A stretch of 64,000 nucleotides of DNA from Steromphala cineraria (taxonomy: Eukaryota; Mollusca; Gastropoda; Trochida; Trochidae), in NCBI GenBank assembly GCA_916613615.1, contig OU744735.1, positions 56,417,582 through 56,481,581 on the forward strand, written 5' to 3'. The notes under the pieces are model-generated. The model made no database searches, had not been told where the DNA came from, and saw only the letters and a list, made by a program, of their open reading frames with translations. The translations under genes were made by a program, and so were the position numbers. Of the stretch, positions 34,460 through 44,674 are shown one piece after another (the first letter of the stretch is position 1; each line of letters starts with the position of its first letter).

Positions 34460-35366
34460 AAATAAATGTCATTTGCTATCCGTGTATCTGATTCGCTGAA
34501 TACTGTAACAGAAATTCAGTTCATACCTGCATAAACTTAATTTCGTGACGTCACATCACATGTAGCCACGCCCATTCACACTTAGCCGCGCCCCAAATGA
34601 CGGAACTATTCGTAAACAATTAACGTTTAAAATTATGCTGTACCAGTTCGCGAGAGTTCGGTAAATAGACACAAATAACAAATAGCTAATACCAAATAAA
34701 TATGTTATAGTTTGTTTGATAAATGGCACTGCTTCATAACAATACACCCGTCGTATTCCCTCTCCCGCAGTCGCGGCTGTTGCAAGGGGGTCGGCCATTG
34801 AAATGGCGCAGTTTCAAGCTTTGTTTCTCAAGAACTCTGCCGTTTAACAAAAACTTAATTCGATTTGATCTGATTGCTTGTCGTCAAGCTTTTAAGTCAC
34901 ATGCATGGCACCTACGATAGTCTAATCGGCTATTTTCATCCCGAATCCAACAGTCGCGAGTTTGTGTTTATGTACAACGGTTGACACTAGGAATGTCAAG
35001 GCCACGTGACAAGACGTTGCGTGATTCCGTTGTGAATTTTCATTGGCTGGTGAACTAGTCGTAGGCGGAGCTAAACTAATATTGACGTTTTGATTGACAT
35101 TTTATTTCTCTCGTTTTGTTGAGAGTTGAATTCGTTCGCGTAAATAGTGCAGTCATATTTTTTCGAATGTGTCTATTTGGAGCAAACAAACGTATTAAAA
35201 CATCGAATTTGTGTTTATTTATTTATAAGAATTGACTTCAAAATTTATTAAGTTCATGGAGGTATAAACTTAAAAACCGCTGTGCAAACTTCGCGTTACA
35301 CAGTTTGCACAGCGGTTTTTAAGTTTATACCTCCATGAACTTAATAAATTTTGAAGTCAATTCTTA
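34460..35366. mobile_element. About 0.9-kb insertion absent from the paralogous block
   Basis: The block at 20.49 kb reads TTTGTAGTGTGTTTTG. Here TTTGTA and AGTGTGTTTTG are separated by 907 bp. The insert is compositionally distinct (GC-richer patches, CACGCCC and GCCGCGCCCC motifs), starts ATAAATAAATG and has TTTATTTAT just before its terminal palindrome. I recognise no protein in it. Confidence 0.65.
35226..35366. repeat. Perfect palindrome, 65-bp arms, 11-bp loop
   Basis: The left arm 35226-35290 (starting TAAGAATTGACTTC) and right arm 35302-35366 are exact reverse complements. The loop is TCGCGTTACAC. Confidence 0.95.
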
Positions 35367-36090
35367 AGTGTGTTTTGTGCTGTATGAAGTACCATCCAAG
35401 GAAGGTGCAGGGCATGATTGGTTTCATAGGTTTGGGGTTTTGTTTTGGAGTGCTCGTTGCAACATTCGAATTAATTGATTGAGCGATTAGTTTCATTATG
35501 TCATAGACATTCGACTGTTTAAAGTAACTCTATCGTCATTAATGGCACTTATAAGGCGATTTTGGAATATTTCCTCCTGTTGTCACCATCCGTTCTTTTC
35601 GTAACATTAAGAATTGTCCTTTTTTTTTGCATAACAATTTTATAGGTTTCAAAAACTAATATTTTGTGCTACATATATACATATATAAAACATGTTGTAT
35701 GGGTAAAAGAACATTCCACTGATAACACTTATTGGATACATTGTGACTCTTATAATCGGGAACTCAACAAAAAGCTGACATGTAGGTCAGAGCTCGACCT
35801 TACCACTCAAACGATGAAACGATTTAAGCTTAAGTGAAATACCTAAGTTAAGCCAAGCCATGGGTGGTATCTGTACGTCTCATGATTAGTTGATGCAGCT
35901 CAAAGCAAACCTCTTTGCCATACATGTTTGTGTCACTTCCAAATAAAGTTTATTTAAAGCCCCAATCCTAAAAAGATAAAAACTCTATAGCAGCAAGCCA
36001 TTCTGACGACACCGATTCAGGACCAAGTGGAGATGTAAAAATAAACTATTTTTGATAATACATCCGCTGGACGAAACAGCGTAGACAGCG

Positions 36091-36289
36091 GACAGCTCAG
36101 GAGTTAAGAAAGGAGACCGCGGATTGGATGACAGCTCAGGAGTTAAGGAAGGAGACAGCGGATTGGATGATAGCTCAGGAGTTAAGGAAGGATACTGCGG
36201 ATTGGATGACAGCTCAGGAGTTAAGGAAGGATACAGCTGATTGGATGACAGCTCAGGAGTTAAGGAAGGAGACTGTGGCTTGATAGTTT
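36091..36289. repeat. 39-bp minisatellite, five units
   Basis: AGCTCAGGAGTTAAGGAAGG recurs at 36094, 36133, 36172, 36211 and 36250. Only one diverged unit exists at the matching place near 21.2 kb. Confidence 0.9.
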
Positions 36290-36353
36290 ATTGGAGACTA
36301 ATCGAAAAGTTTATATTTGATTATCGAGAAAGTTGTCATCTAATCTTTCGCAG

Positions 36354-36577
36354 GATACCCGGACCTGCAAATAGGCGCAAATAAAGTTATTTATAAATGG
36401 CAATGGATTGATCGAACACCTGTAACGATTTACCAATGGAGATCAAGTTGGTAGGAAACCAACCTGTTTGCAGCCATGTATAATACCTATCTGCAGTACT
36501 GCTGGTGTGACAGAGCCTACACGTGGGACGATTTTAGTGGGCGTGGCGAGCATGGCTTCCTATGTGAAGCTCTTTGA
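36354..36577 (+). pseudogene. CTLD terminal exon with premature stop
   Basis: Same acceptor, length (224 bp) and phase as the exon at 21315, but codon 33 of the exon is TAG (36452-36454) inside the YQWRSS-W segment. The sequence after the stop is otherwise well preserved (LQYCWCDRAYTWDD, GFLCEAL). Confidence 0.75.
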
Positions 36578-37169
36578 ATGTCGTAAGCCTGGACAGTTTA
36601 AGAAGATCGCCAGGAGTACAAGTGTGGATTCAGAAGTAGTGAAAGGGGCGGGGGTAGGCAATAGTTTGATCAAACGCCTTTAAAGAATTGTCAATTGAGA
36701 TCAAGTTGGTAAGAAACCAACGTGTTTTCAGCCATGTATAATACATATCCAAAGTACTGGTGGTGTGATGGGGCCTACATAGTGTTGTAAACAAGTGTGA
36801 TATTATCAAGTGTCACATTAAGTGATTTGTCACAATATATCTTAAACGTTTGTATGTATTACCATGGCACTTGGATTCGTATCAAAGCAAAGCAATATGT
36901 CATGCAATTACCGTAATTAGCTATTTTGATATTTCCATCTCAATACCACAGTCTATCATAAAGAGGATCCACCATGCACTGAATAATTTGATATATTTGA
37001 AAATGTTGAAAGCATGAATACTGGTTTATTAATATATATCAATCATAAAAATTACAATATCCTCTATATATCATGTTTAGTATGAAATTAAATTATAACT
37101 CAGCAGGTTAATTGGGATAAATGAATATTTCCACAACGCATTTCCGAAGTATTCTATTGATTAAACTAA

Positions 37170-37769
37170 ATATTTGTCTTATGTTTTTTTAATAAGCAAA
37201 TACAACCTGAACGGTTTCGGATCAGCTACATAGATGTTTAGTTGTTCTCTTTGGGAATATCATTATTGAATGCAAAAATATACTTTTTATCATGTGTAAA
37301 CACTTAAGTCAACCTTGAACAACATTTTTTTGTAACGATTAGTCCTTGATAGTCATATTCAAAGTGGGCCAGAACTGGTAGAAGTGTTTCGTTTCAATTT
37401 CAAACTGTTTGTTACCAAAACTGAAAATAAAGGTTATATATGTTATTTGAAATAGGACCTCAAAACTTGAATTGCAAATCATTTCTTACAAAATAGATAT
37501 GCAGTAAAATATAACTGTTTCGTTTTAATTTCAAACTGTTTGTTACCAAAACTGAAAATAAAGGTTATATATGTTATTTGAAATAGGACCTCAAAACTTG
37601 AATTGCAAATGATTTCTTACAAAATAGATATGCAGTAAAATATAACTTAACATGACATCTTATAATTTGGAATGCATTTGGGTTGCATATCGATATTTGT
37701 AGTGATGGCATTTATAAGATAACTATTGTAAGTAGTTGTAATTACAAACTCAATCAAAACGACACATCT
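37170..37769. other. Spacer with a 131-bp tandem duplication
   Basis: No gene. 37386-37516 is repeated at 37517-37647 with only a few base changes (TTTCAATTTC vs TTTTAATTTC). Confidence 0.8.
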
Positions 37770-38128
37770 TTAAAGGGTCAGAAGCACGTTTTTTGATAAA
37801 TTATATTCTAAAATGTTCACTGATAATTGAACATTAATGCTTAATGTACTATATCGAAAGTGTCAAAAATCTCATTACACAAGCCAATCATCCATAGTCA
37901 GAGGACAAGGTATGAAGATTAACATAAAATCCATTGGCGACCATTATGTGTGAACACCTTTAATTTGTGTAAGAAAAATGAATTGCATGGCTAAACTTTA
38001 CATTATATATTTGAATTTTTTACTGCTCCTTTTAGTTTCAATACATTGTCTTTCACTTGGAACCATTCATTTTCATTTTCTTGATATCACCTTATATCCC
38101 CCATTAAAACGTGATACTGCCCCTTTAA
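37770..38128. mobile_element. TTAA-flanked MITE, family GGGGCAGTAGCACG
   Basis: About 359 bp with imperfect terminal repeats TTAAAGGGTCAGAAGCACG and CGTGATACTGCCCCTTTAA. Non-coding. Confidence 0.8.
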
Positions 38129-38565
38129 GACATGTTAACATGTATTAACACTGATGACTATGTCGTTTCGTAGGATGAAGCATGGCCCAAAGTAAGCCTG
38201 ATGCCCGAGGTATAAGTCAACGAGCCGTAGGCCCTCTTTCAGTTTCTCCATGAAGGAGATTACTTTTATAACGATGCACAAGGGTCATGTTTAAAACAAC
38301 TAAGAAGCGGACAGAAACAACAGGTATCTGATGTTTCGTGAAGGGGCTGTTTGCAAACCCCTAACCACCATGGAATGATGACTTTCTTTGGGTTTTTGTG
38401 TGGGTTTTTTTCTGTATTTTTTTCTAAAAACGAAAAACTCAGTGGGGGGATGCATCTTTCATAACCCCAACTAAAGGTCATTCAGCTTTTACTGATTACA
38501 AAAATAATATATAAATATACAACTACTGACAACCAGAGCTTATTGATAAAAGCGCTAGACATACA

Positions 38566-38871
38566 TTAAAGGGGAAGTAGCATGTTTTTAGGGAGAATAT
38601 AAGGTTATGTCAGGAAAATGAAAATAACTGGTTGTAATCGAAAGACAATGTATTTAAACTAAATGAAGCAGTAACAATTCAAATATGTAACGTAAAGTTC
38701 AGCCATGCGGTTCCTTTTTGTTATACAAAATTAAATAAAGGTGTTCAAAAATATGGCCGCCAATGGATTTTATGTGAATCCTCATACTTTGTTCTTTGAT
38801 TATGGATGATTTGTTTGTAGAAGGAGAATGTTGCCACTGTCAATATAATACTTTTAGCATTAACTTACTTT
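38566..38871. mobile_element. Same MITE family, one end lost
   Basis: Starts TTAAAGGGGAAGTAGCATG and follows the 52981-53344 copy up to AGCATTAACTTAC, then stops. Confidence 0.7.
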
Positions 38872-39600
38872 TCTTGTGGTATGGACTCTATATATAGAGA
38901 GAGTATGAGTTTAACCTTAAACTTATAATCTTAGCCTTAAACTATAGTTATGGGAGAGAGAATAGTGGGCAGAGGGGAAAATATAAAAGGCCCCGGAAGC
39001 GTGATGGTATTCTTTAAGTGGCTTTTTTTGGAAGTTGGTTTGATGACGAAATACAAATATATGGATTTGCAACTTCTTTAATGCAAAGAGAAGCGACGTT
39101 TCGGTGTAGATACTAACACGGTGTTCAAGCAAATAGTGAGACGTCACGGGAGGTTTATAATATGAGAAAACATTCCAATGAAAGAATTTAAAACATTGAA
39201 TTGCTGGGGAGGCGGCTGACGAAGAGCAATTTTTTTCCCTGGTAAAAGTGGTAGATATCTTCAATAGTAGATAGAAAAATGTTAAATGAAATAGATATTG
39301 AGTCATATTGATGTTTCAAGTTATGTTTGTATAATTATGGAAATACTTAAAAATATTATTATATCTTGTATTACTTTCTTGTATCTGTTTGATTTTGGGG
39401 AAAATTGAATGTTCATGGGATTCTTTAATACCTTTAATTCTGTCTGTCTTTTTCTTCATCTCAAATTAAGTGTATGAATACCCGCTAAATAAATATCCGC
39501 AGAACATTATTAGCCTTAGGTATATGAACCTTTTCTTCAAGCATATTATAAAAATATCATATTTTAGAACGTTGTATTGATTACGCTGATCTTTACATTT
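38872..39600. other. Spacer
   Basis: A 127-codon minus-strand frame (38923-39306) has no domain, signal peptide or paralogue here, and I do not call it a gene. Confidence 0.35.
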
Positions 39601-39613
39601 GGATATATAAGCA

Positions 39614-40609
39614 CTGATTGAGTGACAGTCAAGAAATTGTTGAGGTATCTTACACGAGTTTACGAAACAGATAATGTACCCTGAATAGCAGTATCATAAC
39701 CAAATATTATTAGAAATTGACATTTCTTTTATTGTTTGAGCTTGGAACCATGTGTGTAGGGTGTGTTATCACTGGTTTTGCACTTAACGCCCTCTTTCAT
39801 ACTCTACCAAATTCAGTTGGTGTGCACGGTGTTTCCAAACTTCAATGTGCAGAGACCTGCTCAGATAAACAGTTCTAGTAATATTTGAATAAAAGAATAA
39901 TAAATCAAATATTCATATTTAAATGAAAGATAAGTTCCATTACCAGGCAGTGGTCTCGTGTAGAATCGTGTAGAGTCCTCAACATAGAGGTGAGACAGGA
40001 AGCAGCTCTGGGAGGACGGGAAGTAGAAGAACGAGTTGCATGATGGTCTATATCTACAATTTGTCTGGACATTGTAAACTGTCGTCTTGTATCATGTTCT
40101 GACGGTAGGTTAACCAACCAGGGCACTAAACTTCTGTGGACTTATTGCATTCTTATGGGTCTTATTGCATTCAAAATGACAATCACATGAAATGGTGATC
40201 AGGATGTGTCTGTAAAGTAAAATCAAAATGTGTTAATATTGAGCCTCAAAGATTGGTCAAGAAACCATTGAATATCTGTGGTTTTCAGAGGAGGGGATAT
40301 TTTGTACCGACTAGATATCACGATTTGACACTTAAGATTATGTTATAGGTTTCATCATAATTATAAGAAAAGCTAACTATCTTTTTTCAGGGTACAAGAG
40401 ACTTCACATTGGTGGAAAGAATCTGGAGATGGGTTGACGGATCACGCATTGAAAATGATCATTGGCGATCAAACAGTCAAACGGTTTTTACATCGTTTAT
40501 CAATACCCGTCTCAATTATTGTTTCTGCGACGGGGCATACACTTGGGCTGATACAACGGGAAACTCTCAACACGGGTTTCTCTGTGAATCTCCTATAAAG
40601 CTGTATTGA
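39614..40609 (+). pseudogene. Broken PAN-CTLD gene with internal inversion
   Basis: The ATG at 39750 opens with MCVGCVITGFALNALF, like the intact paralogues, and runs to CAETCSDKQF and a TAG. The second half of the PAN exon lies inverted at 39944-40060 on the minus strand (RPSCNSFFYFPSSQSC, then RFYTRPLPG with its GTAATG donor). No first CTLD exon is found. The terminal CTLD exon (40391-40609, plus) is 219 bp instead of 230. An 11-bp loss near 40415 shifts the frame, after which WRWVDG, RLNYCFCDGAYTW and GFLCES are still readable. The upstream conserved GAGTGACA...AATTGTTGAGG block survives. Confidence 0.75.
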
Positions 40610-41300
40610 ACGTGTCTAGACAGATCTAGAGATCAAATGGGAGAATGTATCCGTAGCATCTCTATCCAGACTTTAAGCTACTTAAAGGGTTTCAACATCC
40701 ATGTGAAGATTGGAACCTTTATTCTGATCGTAGTATTTCCTCCATTTGGGGCGTTACTTCGATTCGACAATACTTTTCAACAAAGGCTTATGGGCGTGAT
40801 CTCTGCCTCTGAGATAATTTGCCATTTTCTAACAAGCTTGACCATTCGGTTCACTTCGTTTTTAAAGCAGAGTAGCTATCGTAACAGGATTAAATGGTCA
40901 CTCGAGAAACAAATGTTGCAAATTTCAAAACGATCTTTATCTGATTTTTGATTAATAAGAGGCTTTGAAATAAAACTCCCAAGACAGGATAAGTAATTTC
41001 ACTCTCTTTGATTACCATAGGGGATTCATATTTTTCAACTTTCTCTAAGACAAGGTATACTCAAGTTCTGTACCCACTTAATAATTGTATATTCTGCATC
41101 AACGTTTTTTTATAAATATGAAAGGAACTAAATACATGATTAACATCAACACACTTGCAACACTGCATTTAAGACAAGCTTCAGTAGCTTAAGATATACA
41201 AGTCTTGTTTTTTTCTTATATTAATTTCCTTAGTAACAACAGATACCACGTACATAAGCAACGATATTCGGTACATTATTGTCATGTGGAATAAAGTGCT
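40610..41300. other. Spacer
   Basis: No recognised gene; the 104-codon frame at 40637 has no domain. Confidence 0.35.
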
Positions 41301-41861
41301 TGGGTTACATGTAAATATTTGGGATATAAAACGACCTTCCATGTTGTGTGTTGTTTTGTTTAGACCATGATTTCCTTATTGAACCTTATCCATGAGTCAA
41401 TAAAAGCATTTGGTTCGACTGATATCAGGGTATTTAGTTGAAGGCTAAGTGAAAGATGTACAAAATTAATTGGCCGTTAATGCGTTTTGGGTTACATGTA
41501 AATATTTGGGATATCAAACGACCTTCCATGTTGTGTGTTGTTTTGTTTAGACCATGATTTCCTTATTGAACCTTATCCATGAGTCAATAAAAGCATTTGG
41601 TTCGGCTGATATCAGGGTATTTAGTTGAAGGCTAAGTGAAAGATGTACAAAATTAATTGGCCGTTAATGCGTTTTGGGTTACATGTAAATATTTGGGATA
41701 TCAAACGACCTTCCATGTTGTTTGTTGTTTTGTTTAGACCATGATTTCCTTATTGAACCTTATCCATGAGTCAATAAAAGCATTTGGTTCGGCTGATATC
41801 AGGGTATTTAGTTGAAGGCTGAGTGAAAGATGTACAAAATTAATTGGCCGTTAATGCGTTT
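41301..41861. repeat. 187-bp tandem repeat, three units
   Basis: TGGGTTACATGTAAATATTT begins units at 41301, 41488 and 41675. The units differ at only a handful of bases. Confidence 0.95.
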
Positions 41862-42162
41862 TAATGTTCCTGTATTTCCTCCTTGGTGAACTTTCTTCTC
41901 TCATCTTCTCAAAAGCGGTTACATTGCTACCAGTGCGATAAACCCTACTCACTCGGATTCACAAGGGAAGGTCTTTTGGGTTTTTCTTCTCTATTTCTAA
42001 TTTTGACCGTATGATTTCATTCAGTGAAATTCCAGCGATGTTTTAGAATCGAGGATAAGGATTACAGTTGTTTCGGACTTATAGTGTACGCACTTATTGT
42101 AAATAAGTTGTCATCGTTCCAATTCTGAGAATCTTATCAAAGTTCCTAGATTTCAGTTGAAA

Positions 42163-42400
42163 TCATTCGGTTGCAGATCGTTTACGGTCACAGCTGCTGC
42201 CACATGGAACGAACTTCCAGACTCTCTAAAGAACTCTGAATCTCTCCCCGCATTCAAAGCCAGTCTTAAAATTTGCCTTTTCCCAAACAACCTGTAACTG
42301 CAGACAATGTTTCAAAGCGCCTTTGAGCATGCTTAATGTGTGAAAAAGCGCTATATTAATAGAACTATTATACTAATTATTATCGTCATTATCAAGTATT
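42163..42400 (+). mobile_element. 3' end of a CR1/L2-like LINE
   Basis: A 44-codon frame ending at TAA 42295 reads RSFTVTAAATWNELPDSL and LPAFKASLKICLF. This is the typical C-terminus of CR1/L2-clade reverse transcriptases (AA..WN.LP..l+...sl..FK..LK..LF). The rest of the element is missing, so it is 5'-truncated. Confidence 0.75.
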
Positions 42401-42518
42401 AAATGAAAACACCAAATGGGATTTTTTTGGTCAAAGTTGAAATATCTTAATCTTGCTTTGAATAGCTATTTAACAACATAAATAAGAATAACATTGCTGA
42501 TTCGCGATGATAAATATT

Positions 42519-42620
42519 TAATAATAATAATAATAATTAGGGTATTTATATAGCGCACATATCCACACCGAATGCATGCTCAAGGCGCTCCCTGAATTAT
42601 TACCCTGGTCTATATTGTTT
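42519..42620. repeat. (AAT)n followed by a short dispersed repeat
   Basis: An AAT run precedes TTTATATAGCGCACATATCC and CTCAAGGCGCTCC, a short motif pair recalled as common in mollusc genomes. No coding capacity. Confidence 0.45.
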
Positions 42621-42950
42621 ACTAACAGACAGCGCTGATGTGTATTGAGGTCAGAGTTAAACTAAATACGTAGATAATTGTTCAAATTAATTTTCGTTGA
42701 AATATCAACCTGTGAGAAATATGGTGTACAGTTAATTTCATTCTACGATTATATTTTTAACTTAATCGACATGCGTCATTAATGAAACGAGAACATAGTC
42801 CAGTCTACCAATCGTCTTTTATCGTCTTTTATTGACGACCAATCAACGTTGAGAATCACTAAAATGCATATGTGCAGATACCAAAAAAATATCCACTCGT
42901 GTATCCATGTGTACAGTTTTCATGAAGCTTAATTTTGAACGATAAAAGAA

Positions 42951-43041
42951 TATCACCCTCGTGCCTTATCGGAATGCCTCTGTTATTTGTAACATTTATC
43001 AAATAGTGTTGATATATTTGATGTCACTTGGGTGATATTAT
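42951..43041. mobile_element. Diverged fold-back element
   Basis: ATATCACCCTCGTGCCTTATC ... GATGTCACTTGGGTGATATT; the arms are shorter than in the reference copy. Confidence 0.6.
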
Positions 43042-43342
43042 TCACGTAGTGATTGAGCTTATACCATCTCAACAGGCTTAGGGAAATGTTATTCTCTAAT
43101 CTAGAATGAAATTTTTGCCCTCATGTTTCAATATTTTCTAAACTTGATCAATATCGTCGTATTAAACACCGTGGCATGTATTCTCAAAGAAATAAAAAAT
43201 CCCACTTTTAAGGAAATATGTATTACATATCATATTTGATTATCAATGGGTTCAGAAATATACATTGGAAGTTTGTTAAGCAAGGTGAATAAATTTATTG
43301 TCCTTGCTTATGAAACTTTCATAAATTTGATCATTTAGGGTG

Positions 43343-43672
43343 TTAAAGGGGCAGTAGCACGTTTTTTGACAATTTTATATTTTCAATTTTTCACTGATAA
43401 TTGTACGTTAATGCTCATTGTATTACGTTGATAGTGTCAAAAATCTCATTACACAAACCAATCACCCATAGTCGGAGAACTGATTATTAAGATTCACATA
43501 AAATCCATTGGCAGCCATTTTTGTGTGAACACCTTTAATTCATTTTGTGTAAGAATAGGAATCGCATGACTTAATCTTACATCATTTTTTTATTTATTTA
43601 TTGGAACCATTTATTTTAATTTTCCTGACATCACCTTATATTCTCTCTAAAAACGTGCTACTGCCCCTTTAA
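43343..43672. mobile_element. TTAA-flanked MITE, GGGGCAGTAGCACG family
   Basis: 330 bp with near-perfect termini TTAAAGGGGCAGTAGCACG and CGTGCTACTGCCCCTTTAA. Confidence 0.9.
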
Positions 43673-43849
43673 GGTGGCTACATTAAATTTTCTTTTTATA
43701 CGTGTCACATGTTTGTACGTGTGTATGGCAATTTTCAATTTTAGAGACTAAATAAAAGTTAAGGTTCATTTAAAAGGGTCCCTCTTGAATAATTAAGAAT
43801 TAAAATCTTGCTTCTGCCCCTCTGATAAACTACTATCGTTACAAAGATA

Positions 43850-44215
43850 TGTCAGATACGGTTTCTGACACATGATCCTAATTATCTTATAAATAAATTA
43901 CATTGCTCCAGGTACATGGTTATGTTGTACATAACATCTCTAAATAATCTTCAAAGATAAAGTGATAGACAGCTGTCACGTTGTATAAGCCATATTGTCA
44001 CTTTCACTTTCTGAGTAAACCATACATATATGATTACTAATTGTTGATTGTGAAAAGTCTTTTTCATTCGTAAGATGATTCATATGTAATTGTATTTAAC
44101 CGTGTAAGATATTTCTATATCTGTCATTCATCGTATCTGTAAGATTGAGTTTATCCAGTTTGGAAAGAAAATAATGTTTATAATCATCGATACCCATTGA
44201 TGTCAGTTATTGTTA
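43850..44215. repeat. Left copy of a direct repeat flanking the PAN-CTLD gene
   Basis: Resembles 51870-52215 (ACACATGATCCTAATTATC, CAGCTGTCACGTTGT, TTTCACTTTCTGAGTAA). It suggests that the intergenic spacer was duplicated together with the gene. Confidence 0.6.
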
Positions 44216-44550
44216 AAATACTTCATCGTGTCAGGAATATACTTCGTTATGATTTTGTCTTAAACTATGGTACTATGTATTGTGTACACTGTTACGTATT
44301 CATACGTATTCAAGAAATGTAGCATCGCCTCAAGATTTATGTGTAATTATTACAAAATTCTTATCTTTTAAATGTATTTTAACTAAAATGCACCTGTGCA
44401 GGTACCAACAAAATATCCACTCGTGTATCCTCGCCTGTATGGATAATATTGAAGTGTTTTAATCCTCAAAGCTTGAATTCCTTGCATGATTATGTGTATG
44501 ACTTCATACATATATATTATTTACGTGTTCTTTGTATCAATTTGATCGTT

Positions 44551-44584
44551 GAGTGACATTCCAGAAATTGTTGAGGATATCCAG
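44551..44584 (+). promoter_or_regulatory. Conserved upstream block with TTCnnGAA dyad
   Basis: GAGTGACATTCCAGAAATTG lies 116 bp before the ATG. The same block, at the same distance, precedes the gene at 63688, and a second copy lies behind it. The TTCCAGAA core equals a minimal heat-shock-element dyad; function is inference. Confidence 0.4.
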
Positions 44585-44674
44585 CCGATCAGAACATGTA
44601 AATTTACCTGAGAAGCAGTATCCAAAGATACTTATGAAGAACTAGTATATTTATTTGTATACTAGGGTACGAAC

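Noticed and set aside
38923..39306. 127-codon minus-strand frame
   Set aside because: No signal peptide pattern, family motif or paralogue; AT-rich chance frame is more likely.
39905..40126. 73-codon minus-strand frame as a separate gene
   Set aside because: It is an off-frame reading of the inverted half of a PAN exon; the same off-frame peptide appears opposite or beside PAN exons at 44.7, 58.8 and 63.5 kb.
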